Assembly: GCF_002309535.1 (NCBI RefSeq)
Contig: NZ_CP023275.1
Span: 1,674,001-1,738,000 of the forward strand
Length of the DNA: 64,000 nt
Direction of reading: 5' to 3'
Origin: Sulfurospirillum diekertiae
GTDB taxonomy: Bacteria > Campylobacterota > Campylobacteria > Campylobacterales > Sulfurospirillaceae
In this document: one piece after another, positions 44,042 to 53,337 of the stretch
Layout of the letters: every line of letters begins with the position of its first letter
Numbering within the stretch: position 1 is the stretch's first letter
The notes under the pieces: generated by a model
Database searches by the model: none
Seen by the model: the letters and a program-made list of their open reading frames with translations, nothing else
Told to the model about the DNA's origin: nothing
Made by a program: the position numbers and the translations under genes

Positions 44042-46414
44042 TTACGATGAGAGATATTGCGTAATATCGACATCATCAATTTGCTCAGCTCTAAGGTATT
44101 TTTGTGCATATTGCAAATAAACGCCACTGCGTAAAAAAAGCTCAAACAGATCCCCATCAATGTGCCCATCCTTTTTGAGCATACTAAGAATTTTAATCGC
44201 TTCAGAAATCGTTTTGGCTTTTTTATACGGACGATCACTAGCCGTTAACGCTTCAAAAATATCCGCAATAGCGATGATGCGAGCAGGCAAAGAGATTTGC
44301 TCTTTGGTAAGCCCTCTAGGATAGCCCGTTCCTTTCATCGTTTCATGATGAGCACAAGCGTATTCAGGAACATGTTTGAGATTGTCCATAAAGGGAAGTT
44401 CTGAAAGCATACGAATACTCATAATGATGTGCTCATTGATCTTATAGCGCTCTTCATCATTAAGCGTTCCTCGCGCAATGCTAAGGTTATAAAGCTCTCC
44501 AAGGTTATTGTAATATTTTGGTATTTTCATTTTAATACCAAGACGCATATATATCTTGCTATCGACCTCTTGAGCTCTGGCAATAAGATGCTCTGGTTTA
44601 TCTTGTAAAAGTGTTTCAGCACACGGAAGCGGTTTAAGGGGAATATCGGCTAGACGCTTATTCTCAGCTTCGCTCATCCCCAATCGATCATCAAAATGGC
44701 GCATCCACGTCACTGAAGCGATCTCTTTAAGGTGATCAATCTTTTGGGCATCCATAAACTCACCGCCAATGTTGCACTCGGCTAAAAAGGCAAAATCATT
44801 AAAGAGTTTTGCTTCTGCTTCATTGCGCTTTTGCAGTAACAGCGCTTGATCTTCTTTCCCTTCCAAAAGCCCTTCTAAGTAAGTGATATGCGCATCTCGA
44901 AGCAACACTTCAAAACGAGTGCGAATCTCATGAATACGGTTATGAATGCTCTCAAGCTTCGTTGCTTTATCGACCACGTACTCAGGAGTTGTTACTTTGC
45001 CGCAATCGTGTAAAAGTGCTGCTATGCGAAACTCTCGCCACGCATTTTCATCTTTAAAATTAAATTTTTTAAAGACACCTTCATGACTTTTATTGGCAAC
45101 TTCCGCTAACATAGAAGCAAGCTCGGGTACACGCTCACAATGCCCTCCAGTATAAGGAGATTTATCATCGATTGCACTGGCAATCAGTTTGATAAACGAC
45201 TCCATCAAGTTCTCTTGTGCTTTTTCATGCACTTTTATAGAACGAGCCATCAATACCATCGAATGACTGAGGGCATAAAACTCTTTAATCCGTGTTGTAA
45301 TGTGATGCACCGCGTCATACTGCTTTGCCGCCACACTGTCACTCATCGTTTTAAGCAAATCAACAGGTGCTATAATAATATGTCGTAGAAAGAACCATGT
45401 CAAAACAATGATAACAACCATGATTATGAGAGAAATCATAATGTTTTGGATCATAATTGCATCAATTTCTTGAGTCACTTTTTTCTCTTCCAAAAATGTT
45501 CCAATGTACCACTTTTTTCCAAAATCTGTTGGAAATTCTGAAAAAGCAAACAAGTAGTTTTCATTGGTGGCACTCTGTACCCTACCACGTTTTGCTCCAT
45601 TTAAAAATTGTTCGTATGATGCTTTGATCTCTTGAGGAAGTTGTTGAACACTAAAGTTGGCTTCTGCCATTGGTAACGAACTTGCAATAACCTCTCCATA
45701 AGGATTGACAATGACAATAGGCCCATCGATGACCATACTCTGTTCTTGAAGCAATTTTGTAATCGAAGCAATGGTAAAGTCAATGCCAGCAACTTTCACC
45801 TTTTCACCAGCTTTATTGATAAAAGGGTACGAAACCGTAATGCCTATTTCATTGGTTGAAGCAAAAGCATAAGGCTCTGACCAGTAAAAATTTTCATGTG
45901 ACACTGCCTTCTTAAACCACGTACGTTCCCTAGGGTCGAACGATAATGTCGTGTATTCAACACGTGTTGTCTCAAACTGAGTGTTTTTATACGCCCACTC
46001 ATCAACACTTACATTACCACGCACATCAATCGTACGCATTGCAAATTCGGGTGTGCGTCTAGCTTGAAAAAAATTACCTAGCTGGTCGGCAATATAGATG
46101 CTTGCAATCTTTTCATCAGAGAGCAACATTTCCCACATCATTCGTGTAAAAATTTCCCTAGAGGCAAAAAGATCATCACTTTGCTGACTATGTACAAGCA
46201 CTTTAAGATGTGCAGAGGTCTTTTGCAAAGAGACTTTGATGGTTTCAATAATATTTTTACGTACTTCGATATTGCGCTTTTGAATCATACTGTAAGAATT
46301 TTTGGAACTTTGTAAATAGTTATGACCAATCAAAGAGATAGAAAGGAAGCTTGCAAGCCCTAAAATAAGGGTCATAATACTCAATGTGAAGGTATACCGT
46401 TTTGTTTTTTTCAT
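44042..46414 (-). CDS. Cache-domain HD-GYP c-di-GMP phosphodiesterase
   Basis: A 790-residue membrane signalling protein. Two membrane segments (about 8-30 and 320-345) flank a periplasmic double-Cache-like ligand domain (WAYKNTQFETTRVEYTTLSF, then TVSYPFINKAGEKVKVAGID). The cytoplasmic part has an HD-GYP domain: GGHCERVPELA near 422, ALLHDCGKVTTPEY near 470, and HHETMKGTGYPRGL near 693, so catalytic residues are intact. The HD-GYP domain is split by an insertion of about 150 residues (500-650) that is partly coiled coil, which is longer than usual. It probably degrades c-di-GMP in response to a small molecule. Confidence 0.9.
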   Translation of the reverse strand: MKKTKRYTFTLSIMTLILGLASFLSISLIGHNYLQSSKNSYSMIQKRNIEVRKNIIETIKVSLQKTSAHLKVLVHSQQSDDLFASREIFTRMMWEMLLSDEKIASIYIADQLGNFFQARRTPEFAMRTIDVRGNVSVDEWAYKNTQFETTRVEYTTLSFDPRERTWFKKAVSHENFYWSEPYAFASTNEIGITVSYPFINKAGEKVKVAGIDFTIASITKLLQEQSMVIDGPIVIVNPYGEVIASSLPMAEANFSVQQLPQEIKASYEQFLNGAKRGRVQSATNENYLFAFSEFPTDFGKKWYIGTFLEEKKVTQEIDAIMIQNIMISLIIMVVIIVLTWFFLRHIIIAPVDLLKTMSDSVAAKQYDAVHHITTRIKEFYALSHSMVLMARSIKVHEKAQENLMESFIKLIASAIDDKSPYTGGHCERVPELASMLAEVANKSHEGVFKKFNFKDENAWREFRIAALLHDCGKVTTPEYVVDKATKLESIHNRIHEIRTRFEVLLRDAHITYLEGLLEGKEDQALLLQKRNEAEAKLFNDFAFLAECNIGGEFMDAQKIDHLKEIASVTWMRHFDDRLGMSEAENKRLADIPLKPLPCAETLLQDKPEHLIARAQEVDSKIYMRLGIKMKIPKYYNNLGELYNLSIARGTLNDEERYKINEHIIMSIRMLSELPFMDNLKHVPEYACAHHETMKGTGYPRGLTKEQISLPARIIAIADIFEALTASDRPYKKAKTISEAIKILSMLKKDGHIDGDLFELFLRSGVYLQYAQKYLRAEQIDDVDITQYLSS

Positions 46415-46509
46415 AGTGATGCTCCTTGCAATGAGGAAGGCATAAAATAAATACTATGGGATTAAGAAATTGTAACACGATTTGCGTCAATCAACGACGC
46501 CTTTCAAGA

Positions 46510-47814
46510 TTATTCCTCTGTTTTCTCCTCTAAAAGCTCTATCGGCTCAATGTCGGTACTAAAATCTTGGTATTCCAATTTGGCATCTTTAAGATTTTTA
46601 GTTGCTTTAGCCCCTAAACGTTTCAAATTTTCTACACGACCTAAGATGTTACCAGAACCTTCTGTTAACTGTTTTTGAGCGTTTTCGTAGCTGTTATTGA
46701 GTGTTTGAAGCTGAGAACCTACACGTTTAAAACTCTCAGAAAAACCGACCATCTTGTCGTACATTTTACCTGCTTCATCAAACAGCTTTGTGGCAAGCGT
46801 ACTTGATTGCTCACTTTGCCAGTAAAGATAGATTGTGCGCAGTGAAACCGTAAGCGTTGAGGGATTCACGATGGCGATATGCTTGCGAAGCGCGTACTCA
46901 TATAGTTTTGGATCTTCGTTGATGGCAACCGAAAATGCCCCTTCAATCGGCACAAACATAAAGACATACTGAAGCGTTCCTTGTTTGTAGTGTGCATAGT
47001 CTTTGCTATCCAGCGTATCAATATGATCACGAAAAGCTTGCAGTAGGGCTTTGGAAGCGATGTGTTTTTCTTCATCACTCTCCGACCTAACAAATTCATC
47101 ATAACTGTTGAGTGATACTTTGGAATCAATGATGATGGTACGCTCTTGCGGAAGTTTAATCACAATATCAGGACGTTTGGTGCGCCCTTCTTCATCTTTG
47201 TAACTCTCTTGCGTTTCGTAATGAACGCCTTTGACAAGACCCGAATACTCCAAAACACTCTCCAAAATCATCTCGCCCCAACTACCTTGGCTCTGCTTTT
47301 TGCCCTTGAGCGCTTTGGTAAGATTTTCAGCCTCTTTGGAGATATTCATCCCTGCACGTGCTACCAGCTCAATTTCTTTGGAGAGTTCTGCAAATTTTTT
47401 CGTACTGTTCTCTTGTGAATTTTCAACGCTTTTCTTAAAATGTTCCAAATTTTCTTTAAAAGGTTTGAGCAGTGTTTCAAGCGATTTGATCGAAGTGTCA
47501 TCTAGTTTTTGAAGTTTTTTTTCTAAATGTTGCTCCATAATGGCATTGAGCTTGAGCTCAAGCTTTTTACCCTGCTCTTCAAAATCTAATTTTAACCTTT
47601 GATGACTCTCTTTTTGCGCTTGAAGCTCTGCTTGAAGGGTTGCATTTTTCATGTTGAGGGCTAGATTTTCTACACCTAACTGCTCATTTTTGGATTTCAT
47701 CTCTGCAAGCGCATATGCTTTATCTTTCAAAACAGCTCTAATCCACAATCCAAACACAAACATAGCAACACTAAACGTGATAAAAATGGCTAACAACAGC
47801 ATCTCTTGGGGCAT
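46510..47814 (-). CDS. rmuC: DNA recombination protein RmuC
   Basis: A 434-residue RmuC family protein: an N-terminal membrane helix (about 5-27), a long coiled coil (about 35-170), and the nuclease-like domain with GSWGEMILESVLEYSGL and RPDIVIKLPQERTIIIDSKV, followed by FVPIEGAFSVAI. RmuC limits DNA inversions and rearrangements in E. coli. The start region holds GGAG. A TTTACATGTAAA copy (47834) lies just upstream, between it and the FtsL-like gene. Confidence 0.93.
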   Translation of the reverse strand: MPQEMLLLAIFITFSVAMFVFGLWIRAVLKDKAYALAEMKSKNEQLGVENLALNMKNATLQAELQAQKESHQRLKLDFEEQGKKLELKLNAIMEQHLEKKLQKLDDTSIKSLETLLKPFKENLEHFKKSVENSQENSTKKFAELSKEIELVARAGMNISKEAENLTKALKGKKQSQGSWGEMILESVLEYSGLVKGVHYETQESYKDEEGRTKRPDIVIKLPQERTIIIDSKVSLNSYDEFVRSESDEEKHIASKALLQAFRDHIDTLDSKDYAHYKQGTLQYVFMFVPIEGAFSVAINEDPKLYEYALRKHIAIVNPSTLTVSLRTIYLYWQSEQSSTLATKLFDEAGKMYDKMVGFSESFKRVGSQLQTLNNSYENAQKQLTEGSGNILGRVENLKRLGAKATKNLKDAKLEYQDFSTDIEPIELLEEKTEE

Positions 47815-47848
47815 AACAACTCCTAATGTGTGTTTACATGTAAAAAGA

Positions 47849-48133
47849 TTAATCGATATAAATCGTGTCTAATATTTGATTTTTGAAGCGAATATTTTCC
47901 AAGTTTTGCTTTAAAACGCGGTTCTCTTCTTTAAGAATTGAGTATTCACCATAGAGTTTATTGATGTCACGACTCATATAATAAATCTGATTTTTGATGT
48001 AAATTTTGGGCAGAATAATCAAAAAAGCAACAAACATCACCATATAAACGAGCAATAAAAAACGAAAATCGAGATTTTTCTCAACTTTCTGTTCCGCATC
48101 ATACTGCTCTAATAGTTCGCTTTTATCGTTCAT
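47849..48133 (-). CDS. FtsL-like small membrane protein
   Basis: A 94-residue protein with one membrane helix (about 26-44) and a C-terminal coiled coil (YGEYSILKEENRVLKQNLENI). The topology, the size and the position directly after rsmH (mraW) match FtsL, the divisome protein that acts with FtsB and FtsQ. The sequence itself is too short for a firm match. Its start overlaps the last base of rsmH. Confidence 0.7.
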   Translation of the reverse strand: MNDKSELLEQYDAEQKVEKNLDFRFLLLVYMVMFVAFLIILPKIYIKNQIYYMSRDINKLYGEYSILKEENRVLKQNLENIRFKNQILDTIYID

Positions 48134-49050
48134 TACGCCTTCTTTATCTCAAATACTCTCAGTTTTGCACTTCGACTGCGTGGGTTCTTTTTAATTTCCG
48201 ATGCCGTCGCTTCAATCGGTTTTTTGCTGATAAGTTTTCCCATGCTATGATTATTGCCACAGGTACAACGCATCACGGAAGGCAAACAAATACAGTTTTG
48301 ACTCCACAGTTTAAATGTCTGTTTTACAATGCGGTCTTCGAGGGAGTGAAACGAAATAATTCCCACGATACACTGCTTAAAATCGGCATTTTTGATACTT
48401 TCTAAAAGCTCACTCAACACGCCTAGTTCATTGTTGACTTCTATACGAATCGCCTGAAAAAGCAGTGTTGAAGGATGAATACTTTTTTTCCCACCCACTT
48501 TTTCAGCCAATTTTGAAAGTTCTTTGGCACTTACAATAGGCGCTTTAGTACGTGCTGCACAGATCAAATGAGCCATTTTTTTATATTCATGAATTTCACC
48601 ATACTCACGTAAAATAAATTCCAACTCTTCTTGGGAATAGTGATTAACTACTTCGTACGCACTAAGCTCTTGTTTTGGATTCATGCGCATATCCAAAACA
48701 TTGGAGTCAAAAGCAAAACCACGCTCTTTTTTATCCAGTTGTAAAGAGGAAACACCAATATCAGCTAAAATTCCTCGAATGGAAAGATGCGCATACTGAG
48801 CGATGACAGAGGCAAAATTACCATGATGAAGGGTTACACGATCATTAAAGCGCTCAAGCCTCTTTTGACTAAAGGCCAACGCCTCTTCATCTTGATCACA
48901 GCCTATCAATTTGATGTTAGGATTTTGTTCTAACAATGCTTCGCTATGCCCACCATACCCTAATGTACAATCAATAACAACCCCATCATCAATGCAACGA
49001 AAAGCTTCTTTAACCTCTTCTAACAGTACGGGGATATGGGGTATATTCAC
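48133..49050 (-). CDS. rsmH: 16S rRNA (cytosine-1402-N4)-methyltransferase
   Basis: RsmH (MraW) methylates C1402 in the ribosomal P-site. The 305 residues include HIPVLLEEV at the start, the SAM loop DCTLGYGGHSEALLEQ, GILADIGVSSLQLD, and FHSLEDRIVK near 230. The start is GTG at 49050 with AAGGAA ahead. A TATAAT on the minus strand (49082-49077) could be a promoter within the end of bioA. Confidence 0.96.
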   Translation of the reverse strand: MNIPHIPVLLEEVKEAFRCIDDGVVIDCTLGYGGHSEALLEQNPNIKLIGCDQDEEALAFSQKRLERFNDRVTLHHGNFASVIAQYAHLSIRGILADIGVSSLQLDKKERGFAFDSNVLDMRMNPKQELSAYEVVNHYSQEELEFILREYGEIHEYKKMAHLICAARTKAPIVSAKELSKLAEKVGGKKSIHPSTLLFQAIRIEVNNELGVLSELLESIKNADFKQCIVGIISFHSLEDRIVKQTFKLWSQNCICLPSVMRCTCGNNHSMGKLISKKPIEATASEIKKNPRSRSAKLRVFEIKKA

Positions 49051-49076
49051 TAGGGTTCCTTACTTAAAGTGGTTCT

Positions 49077-49082
49077 ATTATA
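49077..49082 (-). promoter_or_regulatory. -10 box candidate for rsmH
   Basis: TATAAT on the minus strand, 27 bases ahead of the rsmH GTG and overlapping the bioA stop region. The -35 is unclear. Confidence 0.4.
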
Positions 49083-50382
49083 ATCTATTGAGGCTTACAA
49101 TCGCCTCATACGCTACATCCATCATCGTTTCAATCTCTTTACATGTAATCACATAAGGAGGCATAAAATAGACAACATTACCGAGTGGACGAAGAATCAC
49201 ACCTTTTTGAAACGCATACTTAAATATCTTTAAATTCACTCGAAAATCAATCGGATAGACATCAAGTTCTACTGCTGCAATCATACCTGTTTGTCGAACT
49301 TTCTGCACATTTGGAAGAGTTTTAAACTGCTCTAATTTAGAACCAATGAGGGCAATTTTTTCTTGATTTTTTTCCAAAATAGATTCATTTTCAAAGATGT
49401 CCAATGTTGCATTAGCTGCACTGCACGCCAAAGGATTCCCAGTATAACTGTGAGAATGCAAAAATGCTTTAAATTCAGAATAATCAGCATAAAAGGCATC
49501 ATAGATTTTTTGCGTCGTTAGGACAACTGAAAGTGGGAGATAACCTCCCGTTAGTCCCTTGGAAAGCGTCATGAAATCAGGACTAACATCCGCATATTCA
49601 CAGGCAAACATTTTACCGGTTCGTCCAAAGCCAACAGCGATTTCATCGGCAATTAAATGAACATCATAGTAATCACACAGTTTGCGTGCAAGTTTAATAT
49701 AAAGAGGATGATACATATTCATTCCACCCGAACATTGAATCAAAGGCTCGATAATAAATGCTGAAATTTGATCTGCTTTTTCTTTAAAAATTTTTTCCAA
49801 TCCGCTAGCGGCTTTAATGGCACTCTCTTCGCTTTGATCTTTAGGGACAGGCGCTTGAATGGTTTGAAGGAGTATATCATCAAACACTTCTTTATAAAGC
49901 TTCACATCACCAACGGCTAAAGCACCAATGGTCTCGCCATGGTAACTGTTTTCTAAAGAGACAAACAGTGGTCTTTTTTGCCCTCTATTTTTATGATATT
50001 GAAAGCTCATTTTAAGTGCTACTTCGATTGCGCTAGAGCCATTATCGGCATAAAAACACTTCTCAAGCCCTTTGGGTGCTAATGCACAAAGTCTTTTGGA
50101 AAGTTTTATAATCGGTTCATGTGTAAATCCAGCAAAAATCACATGTTCTAAAGTATCTAATTGCTCTTTAATTTTTTGATTGATGTAAGGATTGCAATGT
50201 CCAAAAAGGTTGACCCACCAAGAACTAACACCATCAATATAACGGTTATCATCAAAATCATATAAATAAGCCCCTTGACCTCTTTTAATAGGAATTACAG
50301 GAAGTGTCTCATGGTCTTTCATCTGCGTGCAAGGATGCCATATATGCTTTAAATCATCTTCAATTAATTTTTTCGTGTTCAT
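49078..50382 (-). CDS. bioA: Adenosylmethionine-8-amino-7-oxononanoate aminotransferase
   Basis: BioA makes 7,8-diaminopelargonate in biotin synthesis, using SAM as amino donor and PLP as cofactor. The 434 residues include HPCTQMKDHE, YIDGVSSWWVNLFGHC, YHGETIGALAVGD, the PLP Lys in TLSKGLTGGYLPLSVV near 275, and HSHSYTGNPLACSAA. Both tryptophans of SSWW are typical of BioA rather than other class III aminotransferases. No other biotin genes lie in the window. A TTTACATGTAAT copy near the C-terminus is read Thr-Cys. Confidence 0.95.
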   Translation of the reverse strand: MNTKKLIEDDLKHIWHPCTQMKDHETLPVIPIKRGQGAYLYDFDDNRYIDGVSSWWVNLFGHCNPYINQKIKEQLDTLEHVIFAGFTHEPIIKLSKRLCALAPKGLEKCFYADNGSSAIEVALKMSFQYHKNRGQKRPLFVSLENSYHGETIGALAVGDVKLYKEVFDDILLQTIQAPVPKDQSEESAIKAASGLEKIFKEKADQISAFIIEPLIQCSGGMNMYHPLYIKLARKLCDYYDVHLIADEIAVGFGRTGKMFACEYADVSPDFMTLSKGLTGGYLPLSVVLTTQKIYDAFYADYSEFKAFLHSHSYTGNPLACSAANATLDIFENESILEKNQEKIALIGSKLEQFKTLPNVQKVRQTGMIAAVELDVYPIDFRVNLKIFKYAFQKGVILRPLGNVVYFMPPYVITCKEIETMMDVAYEAIVSLNRL

Positions 50383-50487
50383 TGTTACATTTTGCCTTTT
50401 TTTGTTAGGAGTTTCACGTAATTTATGGTTATTTAATAACTATACAGATAGAATTATAGCAAAATACAAAGTTCTTAAAGGGCAAGA

Positions 50488-51951
50488 ATGATTACGTGGA
50501 TGCAACGTCATAAAAAATATTTGGTCATCACTATCTGGATTAGCACAATAGCATTCGTTGGTGCTGGTTTTGTAGGATGGGGTGCTTATGATATGAACAA
50601 AGATCGTGCAGCCTCTGTCGCAAAAGTTGGGCATCGAATCATCTCGGTTCAAGAGTTTCAAACAGCTTATGCCAACCATTTCAATTACTACAACAATCTC
50701 TTAGGTGGCAAGCTCACTCAAGAACAAGCCGAGCAAATGGGTCTTAACAAAATTGTTATGAATACCCTTATAAATCAGAATCTTCTATTAAACTATGCTG
50801 ATGAAATAGGTCTTTTGGCAACAAAAGAAGACATTAAAGATCGAATTAAAAATACACCAAGTTTTCAAACAGATGGCGTTTTCAACAAAGAGCTCTACTA
50901 TTCTATCTTAAAAGCAAACCGCATCAACCCAAATGATTATGAAAATGGCCTTGAAAAAGAGATTTTAAATGCAAAACTAGAAAACTTTTTCAAACTTACA
51001 CCTTCACAAAAAGAGATCGATCTCTTTGCTTCCGCTTTTTTCATGGAAGATCATCTTGCAATCAGCGCTGTAACACTAGATGCCAATGAAGTAACTGCTA
51101 GTGAAGAAGCCATAAAAACATATTGGGACAAAAATAAATCTAAATACCTTACGAAAAAAAGTTATACACTTGAATTGCTCAACATTCCCGCTTCTCAAAC
51201 AAAATTTGATGATAAAACATTAGAAGAATTTTACTTACAAGAGAAACATAACTACACACAACCTGATGGAAAGCTGATGAGTTTTGAAGAAGCAAAACTA
51301 AAAGTAATGATTGATCTGCGACTCAAAAATGACAAAAAAAGTGCCTTAGAAGCCTTCCTTGCTTTTAAAAAGGGCGAAGTGAATGCAAGTGAAACCAAAG
51401 TTATTTTTGATGATGACACAACGTTTCCTCTTGAAAAAATTCAAGTAGCTGCGAAAGATGAAGTACTCAAACCACTTATTGTCAAAGACAACTACGTTAT
51501 AATAAAAATGAAAGAGATTAAATTCCCAGAGCCAATGTCTTATGAGTTAGCCAAGAAAGATGCTAGTCGTGATCTTTTAGAAGAACTCAAAAATGCCACC
51601 TTAGAGAAAAAAGCTCAAGCTAAACTTGAAAATTTCACAGCAAGTAGTGATCTTGGCTTTGTAAGCAGAGATTCTGTTAAGTCAATTGCAGGTTTGAGTG
51701 AAGCAAAAAGTGCTGAGTTTTTAAGTCACGTTTTTGATAACATGAACAAAAAAGGTTATAAGGTTATTGACGGTAAAGCCATAGTCTACGAGGTTTTGGA
51801 ACAAAAGTTGCTTAATAAAGACAAAGCTAAGCAGTATGTTAGTTTGATTAGCGAAAATATTTTACAAGTTAAACAAGCTGAATTAAACCAAAATCTTATT
51901 AAAAAGCTCGCTGCTGCATACAAAGTCGAGCAATACTACAAAGGAAAATAG
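50488..51951 (+). CDS. SurA/PpiD-like periplasmic chaperone
   Basis: A 487-residue protein anchored by one N-terminal helix (about 12-34), with a SurA_N-type domain (KVGHRIISVQEFQTAYANHF, then NKIVMNTLINQNLLLNYADEIG) and a long helical C-terminus. This is the PpiD pattern. A clear parvulin active site is not visible in the middle region, so isomerase activity may be lost and the protein may act only as a chaperone for exported proteins. It ends at the base before the ftsA start codon, so it is in one operon with ftsA and ftsZ, which is an unusual partner for them. Confidence 0.82.
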   Translation: MITWMQRHKKYLVITIWISTIAFVGAGFVGWGAYDMNKDRAASVAKVGHRIISVQEFQTAYANHFNYYNNLLGGKLTQEQAEQMGLNKIVMNTLINQNLLLNYADEIGLLATKEDIKDRIKNTPSFQTDGVFNKELYYSILKANRINPNDYENGLEKEILNAKLENFFKLTPSQKEIDLFASAFFMEDHLAISAVTLDANEVTASEEAIKTYWDKNKSKYLTKKSYTLELLNIPASQTKFDDKTLEEFYLQEKHNYTQPDGKLMSFEEAKLKVMIDLRLKNDKKSALEAFLAFKKGEVNASETKVIFDDDTTFPLEKIQVAAKDEVLKPLIVKDNYVIIKMKEIKFPEPMSYELAKKDASRDLLEELKNATLEKKAQAKLENFTASSDLGFVSRDSVKSIAGLSEAKSAEFLSHVFDNMNKKGYKVIDGKAIVYEVLEQKLLNKDKAKQYVSLISENILQVKQAELNQNLIKKLAAAYKVEQYYKGK

Positions 51952-53322
51952 TTGAGCACTACGATTTTAGGTATCGACATTGGTTCAACCAAGATTTGCG
52001 CTATTATCGCTCAAAAAAACGATGATGGTGACATCAAAATCTTAGGCGCAGGTATTGCAAAGTCTCAAGGTCTTAAGAAAGGTATTATTACCAATATTGA
52101 CCTTGCTTCAAAATCGATTCGCAATGCGCTTAATGATGCAAAAAGAGTCGCTGGAACACAGTACGAGAGAGTCATTGTTTCAATCTCTGGCGCATACACC
52201 AAAAGTGTTGATAGCAGTGGTATTGTTAATATTCCAAACCGTGACATCGGCATTAAAGAGATTAATCGCGCCATGCAAATGGCTGACCATAATGCCAATA
52301 TTCCTAATGAATATGAAAAGCTTCATGTTCTTCCTTATAATTTTAAAGTAGATGATCAAGAGTTTATTGAAGATCCACTTGGTATGAATGGTGCTCGGTT
52401 AGAAGTACAAGTACACATTATTACGGCACAAAAATCATCCCTTAGCAATCTTAGAAAAGCTGTCAAGTCAGCCGGTGTAGAAATTGACAACATTGTTCTC
52501 AATTGTTATGCCTCAGCGATTGCTGTTTTAAATCATGATGAGCGAGAACTTGGCGTGGCTGTCATTGATATGGGTGGTGCGACGTGTAATGTGATGATCC
52601 ATGCAGGCAACTCTATGCGTTTCAATGATTATTTGGGTGTGGGTTCACTCAATATCACCAATGACCTTTCAACAGCGCTTCATACACCATTGGGTGCAGC
52701 TGAAGAGATTAAAATCAATTATGGTTCACTCAAAAGTAATTCTAGCGAGCTTATTGAGCTCCCTGTTATTGGCGATGATGGATCAACCCATGAAGTATCA
52801 CTGAATATTGTTTCTAACGTTATCTATGTTAGGGTTGAAGAAACACTGATGATTTTAGCAAAAACACTGGAAGATAGTAGCTTTAAAGAGCAAATCGGTG
52901 CAGGTGTCGTTTTAACAGGTGGAATGACAAAACTTGATGGCATTAGAGAATTAGCATCAGCAATTTTTGATAATGTGCCAATAAGAATTGCCAAACCAAG
53001 AGAAATGGATGGACTTTTTGAGACACTCAGAGATCCAAGCTATTCAACAGCTATTGGACTTGTTTTATATGGAGGCGGTCATTTCACCCCCTATGAAATT
53101 GATTCTAATAAAAAATTGCGTTACAAAGATGAAACCATTGAACCAACGCGCCACCATCAAGAGACTTTTGATGAAGGTGATGAAACAGAAGAAGGCGAGG
53201 TAGGGACAGCTCCTCAAGCAGATAATGCAAAAGAGAAACTCAAAGATCTTGCAAATATTCAAGAAGAAGAAAGCGAAGGGTTTGGCTCTAAGCTATGGAA
53301 TAGATTAACACAATTATTTTAA
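51952..53322 (+). CDS. ftsA: Cell division protein FtsA
   Basis: The actin-like protein that ties FtsZ to the membrane. The 456 residues start at TTG 51952 with AAGGAAA ahead. Motifs are ILGIDIGSTKICAII at the start, AVIDMGGATCNVMIH near 203, and GVVLTGGMTKLDGI near 318. The last residues GFGSKLWNRLTQLF form the amphipathic membrane-targeting helix. An acidic low-complexity linker (about 400-440) precedes it. ftsZ follows after 15 bases. Confidence 0.96.
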   Translation: MSTTILGIDIGSTKICAIIAQKNDDGDIKILGAGIAKSQGLKKGIITNIDLASKSIRNALNDAKRVAGTQYERVIVSISGAYTKSVDSSGIVNIPNRDIGIKEINRAMQMADHNANIPNEYEKLHVLPYNFKVDDQEFIEDPLGMNGARLEVQVHIITAQKSSLSNLRKAVKSAGVEIDNIVLNCYASAIAVLNHDERELGVAVIDMGGATCNVMIHAGNSMRFNDYLGVGSLNITNDLSTALHTPLGAAEEIKINYGSLKSNSSELIELPVIGDDGSTHEVSLNIVSNVIYVRVEETLMILAKTLEDSSFKEQIGAGVVLTGGMTKLDGIRELASAIFDNVPIRIAKPREMDGLFETLRDPSYSTAIGLVLYGGGHFTPYEIDSNKKLRYKDETIEPTRHHQETFDEGDETEEGEVGTAPQADNAKEKLKDLANIQEEESEGFGSKLWNRLTQLF

Positions 53323-53337
53323 AGAGGGGTATGAGGT

